Counted from the first letter of the stretch, positions 1-6,479 are shown. The stretch: 11,758 bases of DNA from a miscellaneous Crenarchaeota group-1 archaeon SG8-32-3 (GCA_001273335.1 LFWV01000039.1:1-11758), one strand, 5' to 3'. Notes: generated by a model from the sequence alone, not told the origin. Numbers and translations are program-made.

Positions 1-120
1 CAACAGTTGAACCTTGAAAAATTCTGGTGAGCATGGAGTTACATGGAATCTTGTGTGTTTTTGTGATTAAAGCTCTAAAGGGGATACTTGTTAAATCATA
101 ATTAATGCGATACTGTCGTT
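1..120. other. Window edge, no supported gene
   Basis: No complete gene is visible here. Plus-strand frame 1 is open from the window edge to a TGA at 28-30, so a few C-terminal codons of an upstream gene could lie here, but nine codons are too few to support it. The rest is AT-rich intergenic sequence leading to the promoter of the gene at 121. Confidence 0.4.
89..99 (+). promoter_or_regulatory. TATA-like element for the small ORF at 121
   Basis: The AT-rich TTGTTAAATCA stretch is centred about 26 bases before the GTG at 121. This is the archaeal TATA-to-start distance expected for a leaderless transcript. No Shine-Dalgarno sequence precedes the GTG, which agrees with leaderless translation. 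Confidence 0.4.
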
Positions 121-408
121 GTGATAATAATAGCCACGTTACCTAGAGAACAAGAAGATGAAATCTTCCAAATTATAGACAAAGTTCTCAAACATGTCTT
201 CGGAAAAGAAGCCACAGAGTTCATATACGACTACTCAGAGCAATACTACTCTCTGCCCCGAAGCGCCCTTTCAGAAAGAATCTATGTTTTCGCAAAAGGA
301 ATTGAAGCCTGCTTAAGCTCAGGCGCCTTCGCAAAAGAAAGAAAAATCTTGGAAGCCAATCTCAGCGGTTTGCGGTTCACTCAACAAAATGAATTTAGAA
401 AGACCTGA
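121..408 (+). CDS. Small helical archaeal protein, NitrOD5/DUF3227-like (tentative)
   Basis: A 95-residue soluble protein with no signal peptide, membrane helix or metal site. It is predicted mostly helical. The pattern from about residue 20, with FGKEA, then a YSLPR segment, then FAKGIEACLSSGA and a terminal KILEANL helix, resembles the small NitrOD5/DUF3227-type proteins common in Thermoproteota and Nitrososphaerota. In these an FG-containing helix is followed by an acidic linker and a GLEXXFGXGA-like helix. That resemblance is from memory of the family pattern and not from a search. An in-frame TAA at 103-105 leaves GTG 121 as the only usable upstream start. The protein is separated from tldD by 186 bases with a promoter of its own, so an operon link to the protease is not supported. 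Function unknown. Confidence 0.6.
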   Translation: MIIIATLPREQEDEIFQIIDKVLKHVFGKEATEFIYDYSEQYYSLPRSALSERIYVFAKGIEACLSSGAFAKERKILEANLSGLRFTQQNEFRKT

Positions 409-503
409 AAGATATTATTTTCCGAATTAAATGGGAACTGTCACACGAAAAGCATAACACAAGCCGCTTTTTCTCTCAAACACCGCTAGAACCTCAACAT
501 CAA

Positions 504-534
504 CTTGTTTTGCGTTTTTGAACAAGAGCAAAAC
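504..534. repeat. Overlapping inverted repeats upstream of tldD promoter
   Basis: Two interleaved inverted repeats are visible: CTTGTT (504-509) with AACAAG (521-526), and GTTTTGC (507-513) with GCAAAAC (528-534). They lie just upstream of the putative tldD TATA box. They could be a regulator binding site, but arms of 6-7 bases in AT-rich DNA also arise by chance. Confidence 0.3.
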
Positions 535-536
535 GA

Positions 537-547
537 TTTTATTTAAT
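537..547 (+). promoter_or_regulatory. Putative TATA box for tldD-pmbA
   Basis: TTTTATTTAAT lies about 50-58 bases before the GTG start of tldD. It would place transcription start near 565-570 and leave a short leader containing the GAAGGT ribosome-binding sequence at 580-585. Confidence 0.4.
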
Positions 548-594
548 TTCATTCATTACTCATATCTCAACCCGTTATAGAAGGTACATGAGCT

Positions 595-1977
595 GTGGAA
601 GACATTTTAGCCAAAATCAACAGCGTCGCGGTTCAGAAATTTGGAGCCGAATACTCTGAAACCAGAGCACAGAAACTTTACAAAACAATGCTTACTCTGA
701 AGGAAGGGCGCGTTGAAGCTGCCAAACAAGGCATTGAAAACGGGGTAGCAGTGCGTGTTCTTGTGAAAGGTGCTTGGGGTTTCGCCTCAGTTGGTTCTAT
801 AGACGCTAATGTTTTGATGACCGCTGTTTCCAGCGCTTGTAAAATGGCCAAAAACGCAAGTTCAAGACTCAAAACTCCCATAAAGCTTGCGGAAACTAAA
901 ATAGTGGAAGACCGCGTTCAGATGAAACCTAAGAAAAAACCGTCAACTATACTAATGGAAGACAAAATAAACACGGCGTTGGAGATAAATAAGGCGGTTT
1001 TAGGCTACGACAAGCGAGTCAAAGGTTGCACTATAGACTATTTGGATTTAACTGGCACCAGTTATTTTTCAAGCAGTGAAGGCATACTCATCGAGCAGGA
1101 TAAGCTCTACGTTTGGTCAAGAATAACATCCACAGCCGCAAGTAAAGGTGTCTTCACCTTCAGCAGGGAAGAAATAGGTTCCACAGCGGGCTACGAAGTA
1201 TTTGACACTGCTCCTGAAGCCATTGGTGAAAAAGTAGCAAAACGCGCAATCAAACAGCTTGGGGCTAAGTCTCCTAAAGGTGGCAGATCCCAAGTAGTAC
1301 TCGGACCCAATGTGGTAGGCGTTTTCGTCCATGAGGCGTTTGGGCATCTTGCTGAGGCTGACCTAGCATTAGCTGGAGGAATTTTACAGAATAATTTTGG
1401 AAAGAAGATAGGTTCAGATCTAGTCACGTTTTATGATGATGGAACAGTAGATGGTGCCTTCGGCTCCTTCAAATATGATGACGAGGGGGTTCCAACTCAG
1501 AAAACTCTCCTCATAAAAGACGGCGTAGTCACGGGCTTAATGCATAACCGCGAGACAGCCCAAAAATTCAATGCTGAACCTACGGGCAACGCCAGAGCTG
1601 AGAACTTCCGAGTAGAACCTATAATCCGTATGCGCAACACGTACATGGCTCCAAGAGATCATTCTCTCGAAGAGTTGACTGAAGGCATAAGTTCAGGTTA
1701 CTATTTTAAAAGTTTCAGAGGGGGACAGGCCAACCTTGATGGCACTTTTCAAGTAGGCATCCAAGAGGGCTATGAGATAGTAAACGGTGAAATAGGAGCT
1801 CCCGTCCGCAATGCTTCCATAAGCGGAAGCACTCTGGAAACGCTCTTTAAAGTTGACGCTGTTGGAAAAGACTTTGAACTATGGCCGGGCCGGTGCGGAA
1901 AAGGCCAAACCGCCTTCATATGTGATGGAGGACCGCACATAAGAGTCAAAGAGGTGATTGTTGGTGGCAGTGCTTGA
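595..1977 (+). CDS. tldD: TldD metalloprotease subunit
   Basis: This is the catalytic subunit of the TldD/TldE (PmbA) heterodimeric zinc protease. In bacteria the complex degrades unfolded peptides, matures microcin B17 and removes the CcdA antitoxin; its natural archaeal substrates are poorly known. The 460-residue length is normal for the family. The zinc motif HEAFGH (HExxxH) is at residues 246-251. The conserved C-terminal cysteine ligand is present as Cys434 in GRCGKGQ. Other family hallmarks are the YDDEG and TGNARAE segments in the middle of the protein. The start is GTG 595, preceded at a good distance by GAAGGT (580-585); the nearby ATG at 588 is in another frame. The pmbA gene follows with overlap. 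Cytoplasmic, no signal peptide. Confidence 0.93.
   Translation: MEDILAKINSVAVQKFGAEYSETRAQKLYKTMLTLKEGRVEAAKQGIENGVAVRVLVKGAWGFASVGSIDANVLMTAVSSACKMAKNASSRLKTPIKLAETKIVEDRVQMKPKKKPSTILMEDKINTALEINKAVLGYDKRVKGCTIDYLDLTGTSYFSSSEGILIEQDKLYVWSRITSTAASKGVFTFSREEIGSTAGYEVFDTAPEAIGEKVAKRAIKQLGAKSPKGGRSQVVLGPNVVGVFVHEAFGHLAEADLALAGGILQNNFGKKIGSDLVTFYDDGTVDGAFGSFKYDDEGVPTQKTLLIKDGVVTGLMHNRETAQKFNAEPTGNARAENFRVEPIIRMRNTYMAPRDHSLEELTEGISSGYYFKSFRGGQANLDGTFQVGIQEGYEIVNGEIGAPVRNASISGSTLETLFKVDAVGKDFELWPGRCGKGQTAFICDGGPHIRVKEVIVGGSA
1951..1958 (+). promoter_or_regulatory. Shine-Dalgarno site deciding the pmbA start
   Basis: GAGGTGAT inside the tldD 3' end closely matches the anti-Shine-Dalgarno complement GGAGGTGATC. 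It sits 5-7 bases before GTG 1964, which makes that codon a better start than TTG 1958, which overlaps the site itself. GTG 1970 remains possible. Confidence 0.6.
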
Positions 1978-3328
1978 AGAAGATCAAATGTTAAGTTTAG
2001 CAGAAAATGCCGTGAAAGAAGCATTAAAAAAAGGTGCTGCGGAAGCGGAAGCATACGTTTATGAAGGCCAAGCCACGAACGTGGGCATAGAACGAGGACA
2101 AATCACCAAAACTAACACGATAATTGATCGAGGCTTAGGAGTCAGAGTCATAGTTGACAAGGCGGTGGGTTTTGCGTACACAAACATTATCGAGGGACAG
2201 AAAGCCATCGAAGACACTATAACAGGGGCTTTAAGCGCTGCGAGGGCAAGCAAACCCGACCAAGACTGGAACGGTCTTCCCGAAAAGAGACCTTATGTTA
2301 CAGCCGAAAAAACCTATGATCCCAGAATCCTTGAATTCCGCTCTGAAGGCTTGGTGGACATCGCGTCTAGCATGTTGGACGCCGCTGTGAGCGTGAACAA
2401 ACGCGTTTTTCCAATTGAAGGAGGTGCTGGCGCAGCGTATCTAGCGAGTTCCATAGCCAATTCGAACGGGGTTATAGGCTTTGACAGAGGAACTATAATG
2501 GAGTGCAGTTTAGCGGCGGTAGCTAAGGAAGGAAACATGGTGACCCCGGTATGCTTCGAATTTAATGCTGGAAGAGCTTGTGATGTTAATCCCGTGTGGG
2601 TTGGAAAAGAAGCCGTGCGTTTAGCGGTTTCCGCCTTAAAAACTAAGAGAATCAAAACGATAACAACCAACCTGATATTGACCCAGTTTGCACTACAAGA
2701 GCTACTTCATTTCACGTTGATGAACGCGGTAAAAGCTGATAATGTTCAAAGAAACCAGTCACCTCTCCAAGGCAAGCTGGACGAAAAAATTGCATCAGAA
2801 AACATCACAATATACGATGACGGGTTGATGGCAAGTGGTCTTCGCACATGGGCGTTTGACGGAGAAGGAACACCTCACCAGAAAACAACACTTATAGAGA
2901 AAGGCATTCTACGCAACTTCTTATATGACAACTACGCAGCAAAAAAAGAAGAAAAAGAGAGCACGGGAAACGCCTCGAGAGCTGGATACTTGTCAACACC
3001 TAGTATTGAGGCTACAAATTGCCATATTATGCCTGGAAACAAGACATCAGACCAGCTTATGAACGAAGTGGATGACGGGTTGATAATATACTATTTGCAA
3101 GGCGCCCACAGCAGCAACCCTGTCAGCGGCGAATTCTCGGTTGTCGCCACACCAGCTTGGAAAATCAGGAACGGCAAAATAGCGCATGCAACACGCGGTG
3201 TAATGTTGGCAGGCAACATCTTTGAAGTGCTGAAAAACGTGAGCGCAATCGCCGATAATGAACGGCAAATTGGTCCGCTGGTTGCACCTTGGATTCTCGT
3301 CGAAAACGTTAGGGTTATCGGAAAATAA
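1964..3328 (+). CDS. pmbA: PmbA/TldE, non-catalytic partner of TldD
   Basis: This is the paralogous partner of TldD in the TldD/TldE protease. TldE lacks zinc ligands and shapes the closed cavity in which TldD cleaves peptides. The sequence fits: the region aligned with the TldD HExxxH helix here reads LQELLHFTLMNA, without a complete zinc motif. The family's TIYDDGLMASGLRTWAFDGE and STGNASRAGYLS segments are present. Length is about 455 residues, normal for PmbA. The gene overlaps the end of tldD by 14 bases when started at GTG 1964, which follows a strong Shine-Dalgarno sequence. The open frame extends back to TTG 1958, and ATG 1988 is a further alternative. The overlap implies translational coupling and balanced subunit amounts. 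Confidence 0.92.
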   Translation: MAVLEEDQMLSLAENAVKEALKKGAAEAEAYVYEGQATNVGIERGQITKTNTIIDRGLGVRVIVDKAVGFAYTNIIEGQKAIEDTITGALSAARASKPDQDWNGLPEKRPYVTAEKTYDPRILEFRSEGLVDIASSMLDAAVSVNKRVFPIEGGAGAAYLASSIANSNGVIGFDRGTIMECSLAAVAKEGNMVTPVCFEFNAGRACDVNPVWVGKEAVRLAVSALKTKRIKTITTNLILTQFALQELLHFTLMNAVKADNVQRNQSPLQGKLDEKIASENITIYDDGLMASGLRTWAFDGEGTPHQKTTLIEKGILRNFLYDNYAAKKEEKESTGNASRAGYLSTPSIEATNCHIMPGNKTSDQLMNEVDDGLIIYYLQGAHSSNPVSGEFSVVATPAWKIRNGKIAHATRGVMLAGNIFEVLKNVSAIADNERQIGPLVAPWILVENVRVIGK

Positions 3329-3496
3329 AACAACTCATTGCGATAGTTAACGCTACTCCGCCTTTGCTTCAACTTCCTCCAAATTATAAGATATGAAAAT
3401 GATTTCACTCTGAATGTAAGTTCTGAAAAGATTGAAGAATAACTGTGCTAACTGGAGGATGAGCTTTCTTCATAGAGGTCAATTCAGTAGTCTGTC

Positions 3497-4306
3497 CTAG
3501 AGCAATAGTTTGATTTTATCTCCAATTTTTGCTTTGAATTTCGTGGCTGCACTGTCTTGGTTCAGGGCTATTTCTAGAAAACCGTGACTGCCAATTAAGG
3601 CTAAGGGTTCGCGGGGGCTGGTTTCTCCGTAGGCTTTGGAGAACCTCAGTTTAAACTTGTAATCGGGAAGTTCCAAATTTATTGTGCCTTTTAGATGATT
3701 CGCTCCCAGTTCTTCCTCTTTTATGTTCGTGATTATGTTTCCAAAACCATCCACATGCAAGACTTCGCCGACTATTACACCATTTCTTCGCGTGGTTTTC
3801 AAGAATTCAGGTTTAATTGCTTCGCTGATTTCAGGTCCAAACTCTTCGGGTTTCACACCATCCAACAAGTGAGCTGCTGTCGGTGCAAAAATGTCCCTTC
3901 CGTGGAACGTTCTGGAGATCTCAGGCAACATGAATCGTGGGTTCGATAGTTCGTGAATGCATTTTATTCTTTGTTTCTCCGCGGCCAAAACTAAAATACC
4001 GTTGTCGGGTCCGACAAAAAAACCTTGCGTGGTCTGTATAAGTATTGGCCGCCTTTGAGTGCCTACGCCAGGGTCAACAACCGCTATATGGACTGTTCCT
4101 TTTGGAAAGTATGGTGCTGCAGAAGCCAGCACGTAAGCACCCATTTGTATGTTGAACTTCGCTATTTCATGTGCTATGTCGACGATTATGGCGTTGGGGT
4201 ATATGTTCAAAATTGCAGCTTTCATCTCCGCCGCGTAAGGGTCTTGCAACCCGAAATCAGTCGTCAAAGTTATTATTTTGCTTAGCATACTAATTGATAT
4301 GCTCAT
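3497..4306 (-). CDS. S-adenosylmethionine hydrolase (SAM hydroxide adenosyltransferase, DUF62)
   Basis: A 269-residue member of the DUF62/fluorinase-chlorinase superfamily. The common archaeal members use water (hydroxide) to split S-adenosylmethionine into adenosine and methionine. The N-terminal ITLTTDFGLQDPY (residues 11-23) and the VVDPGVG motif are diagnostic. The water-activating triad known from the Pyrococcus enzyme, Asp-Arg-His, is visible as Asp78, Arg85 and His135 with matching spacing. GPDNG (99-103) and the C-terminal VDGFGNIITN (185-194) and GSHGFLEIA segments are also family features, so it is probably active as a hydrolase. No chlorinase-specific insertion was noticed. The ATG at 4306 forms an ATGA overlap with the stop of the upstream membrane-protein gene, implying coupling. 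The ATG at 4288 (residue 7) also fits the family N-terminus. Confidence 0.93.
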   Translation of the reverse strand: MSISISMLSKIITLTTDFGLQDPYAAEMKAAILNIYPNAIIVDIAHEIAKFNIQMGAYVLASAAPYFPKGTVHIAVVDPGVGTQRRPILIQTTQGFFVGPDNGILVLAAEKQRIKCIHELSNPRFMLPEISRTFHGRDIFAPTAAHLLDGVKPEEFGPEISEAIKPEFLKTTRRNGVIVGEVLHVDGFGNIITNIKEEELGANHLKGTINLELPDYKFKLRFSKAYGETSPREPLALIGSHGFLEIALNQDSAATKFKAKIGDKIKLLL

Positions 4307-4839
4307 TGTGACTCTTGATAGTTTTGCTCCACCAATTCTTCAGAGTCCACATAGGTCTCCGTGAAGTCAGCTGGAGCTTTCGCTTTCTTTCTTCGCCCTC
4401 TCACATCTAGACCTATCATTACGATGTAAGGCAGAGCAAGATAGAGCCCTGCTAAAATCGGATTTGTGAACAGAATGGCAAAACTGAGCAATTGAGCAAG
4501 AGAAGTTCCCGCATAAATTTCCATTAAATCTAATAGTACAAACGCCAAGAAAGTTAAAGTCAAGCATACAAAGAATTGAACAAGCACGCCCCGTTCTTTT
4601 CCGAGAAGAACGGAGGGGATTACAGATGACAAAACGAAGGTCCAAGCAAATGCGTAAACGAAAACAATCATATCTACTCGGGCGGCTAGCCAGAAGCCTA
4701 CTGTTGGAATAAAGGTGTTCATTTGTGTTACGAGACTGGTAACAGCTGTTTCTGTAAAAAGTTGATAACTGATCATCATTGTCCAAGCTATAGAGAGGTA
4801 TAACGGAGTTACGAAGACCGTTTTTCCCAGTTTGGACAC
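4303..4839 (-). CDS. Four-helix integral membrane protein, unknown function
   Basis: I do not recognise this 178-residue protein. It has about four hydrophobic segments, near residues 8-28, 56-80, 85-108 and 113-143, followed by a basic stretch GRRKKAKAP and an acidic, soluble C-terminal tail of about 35 residues. The basic stretch after the last helix suggests the tail is cytoplasmic. No enzyme motif or metal site is evident. It starts with GTG at 4839; no ATG is available before the first helix. GTG coincides with a GAGGTG sequence and a TATA-like element lies at a leaderless distance. Its stop overlaps the ATG of the SAM hydrolase gene, so the two are probably made together. Whether they act together is unknown. 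Confidence 0.75.
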   Translation of the reverse strand: MSKLGKTVFVTPLYLSIAWTMMISYQLFTETAVTSLVTQMNTFIPTVGFWLAARVDMIVFVYAFAWTFVLSSVIPSVLLGKERGVLVQFFVCLTLTFLAFVLLDLMEIYAGTSLAQLLSFAILFTNPILAGLYLALPYIVMIGLDVRGRRKKAKAPADFTETYVDSEELVEQNYQESQ

Positions 4840-4856
4840 CTCACACCCAATAGGAA

Positions 4857-4869
4857 TATTAAGTATTAA
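4857..4869 (-). promoter_or_regulatory. Putative TATA box for the membrane protein / SAM hydrolase operon
   Basis: On the minus strand TTAATACTTAATA is centred about 24 bases before GTG 4839. This is the arrangement of a leaderless archaeal promoter. Confidence 0.4.
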
Positions 4870-4901
4870 GTTTTACTATACAATACTCTCTATCGGCAAA
4901 A

Positions 4902-4927
4902 TGTATCAAAGAACAAAATCTGATACA
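4902..4927. repeat. Inverted repeat in the intergenic spacer
   Basis: TGTATCA (4902-4908) is matched by TGATACA (4921-4927) across a 12-base AT-rich loop. It lies between the end of the MoaD-like gene and the promoter of the membrane-protein gene. It could form a weak stem-loop or be a binding site; no adjoining T-tract supports a terminator role. Confidence 0.3.
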
Positions 4928-4969
4928 ATCACTCTCAACCGAACTAAAATAAATTTTGTAATGCGTCTT

Positions 4970-4977
4970 AAAAAGAA
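4970..4977 (-). terminator. Possible T-tract terminator after the MoaD-like gene
   Basis: On the minus strand TTCTTTTT follows the stop codon of the MoaD-like gene by about 10 bases. Short T-tracts without a hairpin are the usual archaeal terminators, but this one is short. Confidence 0.35.
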
Positions 4978-4986
4978 TCTGACCTT

Positions 4987-5277
4987 CTAACCACCGTGCA
5001 CAACCGGAACAAGAACCACTTCATCGCCATCATTCAATTTCGTCTCTAAACTATTTAAAACACCGATTTCCCTGTCGTTCACAAGTATCAACGCATTTGA
5101 CCTCAAATCCCCAAGCTGCTGGTCGATAAGGCCCTTTTTCAGCTCAGGCACCTCCATAACTAATTCGTTAATCATCTCGCCTATAGAGATGCAGTCTTTA
5201 CAGTGCAAAAAAAGTTCACTCGCACCTGAAAAATGACGGAGAGCACCGACAAACTTTACAGCTATTGCCATCTTCAT
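4987..5277 (-). CDS. MoaD/ThiS family beta-grasp sulfur carrier or ubiquitin-like modifier
   Basis: A 96-residue ubiquitin-fold protein ending in VVPVVHGG... more exactly LVPVVHGG at the carboxy terminus. In MoaD and ThiS the terminal Gly-Gly is adenylated and thiocarboxylated to carry sulfur for molybdopterin or thiamine synthesis. In archaea the same family also serves as protein modifiers (SAMPs). The beta-grasp pattern is visible: an N-terminal strand AIAVKFVGALRHFSG, the helix of residues about 31-41, the ILVNDREI strand pair and the LNDGDEVVLVPVVHGG ending typical of MoaD. No molybdopterin genes adjoin it, so its pathway cannot be assigned from context. ATG 5277 is taken as the start; ATG 5271 is equally possible. 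It appears to be a single-gene unit. Confidence 0.87.
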   Translation of the reverse strand: MKMAIAVKFVGALRHFSGASELFLHCKDCISIGEMINELVMEVPELKKGLIDQQLGDLRSNALILVNDREIGVLNSLETKLNDGDEVVLVPVVHGG

Positions 5278-5406
5278 TCAATCCAGACTATAAAATGTAA
5301 TAAGCTGAATCTAATAAAAGATTCCAGATTTTTTCAGGAATAAAATGTTATGTAACAGAAGGTAATTGCCATGAGCATTCAAAACGATTGCAAAGCAATA
5401 GTCGCT
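5278..5406. other. Intergenic spacer with AT-rich promoter region
   Basis: No gene is seen. On the minus strand two AT-rich stretches, CTTTTATTAG (5311-5320) and ACATTTTATAG (about 5287-5297), could serve as TATA elements for the MoaD-like gene. A tiny ATTGC/GCAAT hairpin lies just after the stop of the gene ending at 5407, without a following T-tract. Confidence 0.35.
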
Positions 5407-5781
5407 TTAATTTTCTAACCTTTCGTCGGTTATAGTCTCCACGATGTCCGTAGCTATCTGAACTAGTGTGTCAGCCTGCTGCATCATTGCTTCGCTATTT
5501 ACGTCCTCCAGCTGAGTCAGCTGCTGCACCATTCCTTCAATTTCCATTAGAAAACGCAGAAGCGAGTCGTTTGTATGATTGGTTTTTTTCGACTCTTCAC
5601 GTATGAGAACTTCTATGAAGGCAGGTTCGCCCAGACTGTAATATATTGCATTTCGGGCTTTCCTAATTGACTCCACAACAAGACTGGGAGCCATGTAGGG
5701 TATCTTCCGTGCAGCTTCCAACTCAGCCTTCGCCTCACGCAAGTACCTCAGCGCCCACCCCTTTCGGTATTCATCAATCAT
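5407..5781 (-). CDS. Helical protein encoded downstream of rps17e, unknown function
   Basis: I do not recognise this 124-residue protein with confidence. It looks entirely alpha-helical and soluble. Residues 12-26 (RYLREAKAELEAARK) and 36-50 (VVESIRKARNAIYYS) form two amphipathic helices whose spacing recalls HEPN-type helical bundles. The HEPN RNase motif RX4-6H is absent, so if it is HEPN-like it would be non-catalytic. The C-terminal half (residues 75-120) is glutamine-rich, acidic and probably a long helix or coiled coil. The ATG at 5781 has an upstream GGGGAAAGG ribosome-binding sequence. It follows rps17e by 24 bases in the same direction and is probably co-transcribed, which hints at a translation-linked role. 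That is inference. Confidence 0.72.
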   Translation of the reverse strand: MIDEYRKGWALRYLREAKAELEAARKIPYMAPSLVVESIRKARNAIYYSLGEPAFIEVLIREESKKTNHTNDSLLRFLMEIEGMVQQLTQLEDVNSEAMMQQADTLVQIATDIVETITDERLEN

Positions 5782-5805
5782 GAAGGTTCCTTTCCCCAGT
5801 CGCGC

Positions 5806-6036
5806 CTAAGCTGACAGGCCCTCTTCGACAGTTTCAGATGAAGAATCGGCTTGATGTAAAGAAATAATGCGCGTTATGTACCCAGCAACCTGATTCCTCA
5901 CTTTTGTGGTTGCACCTTGTGTGAGCACGTCAACTGCGTGTTTGTTAGCGTCAAAATTGTTGGAGAATTTATCTGGAAAACGTAACAAGAGTTCTTTGGA
6001 TAAACGTTTAATGTGTTCCGTCTTAACTTTTCCCAA
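5806..6036 (-). CDS. rps17e: Ribosomal protein S17e (eS17)
   Basis: Small-subunit ribosomal protein of the archaeal/eukaryotic S17e family. The family core is clear: GKVKTEHIKRLSKELLLRFP, then DKFSNNFDANK, then KVRNQVAGYITRI. After the core comes a polar tail (SLHQADSSSETVEEGLSA) slightly longer than in many archaea. The frame is open to an ATG at 6057, but homologs begin at the position of Gly-Lys-Val, and TTG 6036 lies at the right distance after AGAGGGG on the minus strand. I therefore prefer TTG 6036 (76 residues); ATG 6057 would add seven unconserved residues. It is the first gene of a minus-strand unit with the helical protein at 5407-5781. Confidence 0.9.
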   Translation of the reverse strand: MGKVKTEHIKRLSKELLLRFPDKFSNNFDANKHAVDVLTQGATTKVRNQVAGYITRIISLHQADSSSETVEEGLSA

Positions 6037-6085
6037 TTGTGTTACCCCTCTGATCATCGGATACTGGCTTTTCGTCCTCCACTGC

Positions 6086-6110
6086 TTGAAAGCGCCAAAG
6101 CAACTTTCAA
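6086..6110 (-). promoter_or_regulatory. Stem-loop in the rps17e leader
   Basis: TTGAAAG (6086-6092) is exactly complementary to CTTTCAA (6104-6110) with an 11-base loop. If transcription starts about 25 bases after the TATA element at 6122-6133, part or all of this hairpin lies at or near the 5' end of the leader, followed by GGAGGACG. It could be an autoregulatory or stability element. Confidence 0.35.
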
Positions 6111-6121
6111 TAGGAGAAGGG

Positions 6122-6133
6122 GCTTAATTTAAG
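6122..6133 (-). promoter_or_regulatory. Putative TATA box for rps17e
   Basis: On the minus strand CTTAAATTAAGC gives a near-consensus archaeal TATA element upstream of rps17e. The same 12 bases recur at 8969-8980 in the spacer before the acyltransferase gene. Confidence 0.45.
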
Positions 6134-6210
6134 TTTACGCCTCCTTTTTTCTTCTTTATGTGAAGAATTTTTATCTTAAACGAAAAATTAAAGAAATATA
6201 AGATAAAAAA

Positions 6211-6231
6211 GGTTAAATACAGCTTTAAAAA
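6211..6231 (+). promoter_or_regulatory. Putative promoter of the histone gene
   Basis: GGTTAAATAC (6211-6220) and CTTTAAAAA (6223-6231) are both TATA-like and lie 30-47 bases before ATG 6258. They sit in a purine-rich stretch. A GGAGAAG ribosome-binding sequence follows at 6246-6252. Confidence 0.45.
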
Positions 6232-6257
6232 GAAAAAGAAGCTACGGAGAAGTCTTT

Positions 6258-6446
6258 ATGACCGATTTAGAATTAGCCGTTGCTCCCATGCACAGATTGT
6301 GCAAAAAGAAAGAACTAGCAAAGGCCTTAGAGGGAATTGGCATCAAAATCGCGAAAGAAGCGTTAGATTTTGCCATGCATGCGGGACGCAAAACCGTCAA
6401 AGCTGAAGACATAGAAATAGCCACTAAAAAAGTAATGGAAAAATAG
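6258..6446 (+). CDS. Archaeal histone with shortened helix 1 / loop L1
   Basis: A 62-residue histone-fold protein for DNA wrapping or bridging. From residue 20 onward it follows canonical archaeal histones closely: ELAKALEGIGIKIAKEALDFAMHAGRK is helix 2, RKTV (44-47) is loop L2 and KAEDIEIATKK is helix 3. The L2 pair Arg44-Asp51, Thr46 and the tetramer-interface His41 are kept. The N-terminus (VAPMHRLCKK) matches the start of helix 1, including the Arg equivalent to HMfB Arg10. However, about 11 residues corresponding to HMfB 14-24 (end of helix 1, loop L1 with its RVS, and the start of helix 2) are missing, in frame. The ATG is well supported by GGAGAAG. It is divergent from rps17e and followed by a T-tract, so it is transcribed alone. 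Confidence 0.88.
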   Translation: MTDLELAVAPMHRLCKKKELAKALEGIGIKIAKEALDFAMHAGRKTVKAEDIEIATKKVMEK

Positions 6447-6460
6447 TACGTGAACTTCCC

Positions 6461-6479
6461 CTTTCTTTCTTTTTTATTT
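6461..6479 (+). terminator. T-tract terminator after the histone gene
   Basis: A pyrimidine run, CTTTCTTTCTTTTTTATTT, begins about 15 bases after the histone stop codon. T-rich runs without a hairpin are the standard archaeal termination signal. Confidence 0.6.

Noticed and set aside
121..1977. The small protein at 121-408 as a peptide precursor processed by TldD/PmbA
   Set aside because: It has a regular helical soluble pattern without leader/core division or cysteine/serine/glycine-rich core, has its own promoter and lies 186 bases from tldD. No modification enzyme is nearby.
3388..3430. A possible C/D-box guide RNA with two CTGA sequences
   Set aside because: There is no acceptable C box (RTGATGA) at the right distance and no terminal stem.
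3459..3500. A 13-codon ORF after GGAGG in the spacer between pmbA and the SAM hydrolase gene
   Set aside because: GGAGG touches the ATG with no spacing, there is no promoter, and the peptide has no recognisable feature.
3695..4285. Plus-strand open frames opposite the SAM hydrolase gene
   Set aside because: They are shadows: their products lack any family pattern while the minus-strand frame carries all DUF62 motifs.
5387..5400. ATTGC/GCAAT hairpin after the helical protein gene as a terminator
   Set aside because: The stem is only five base pairs with a three-base loop and no T-tract follows on the minus strand.
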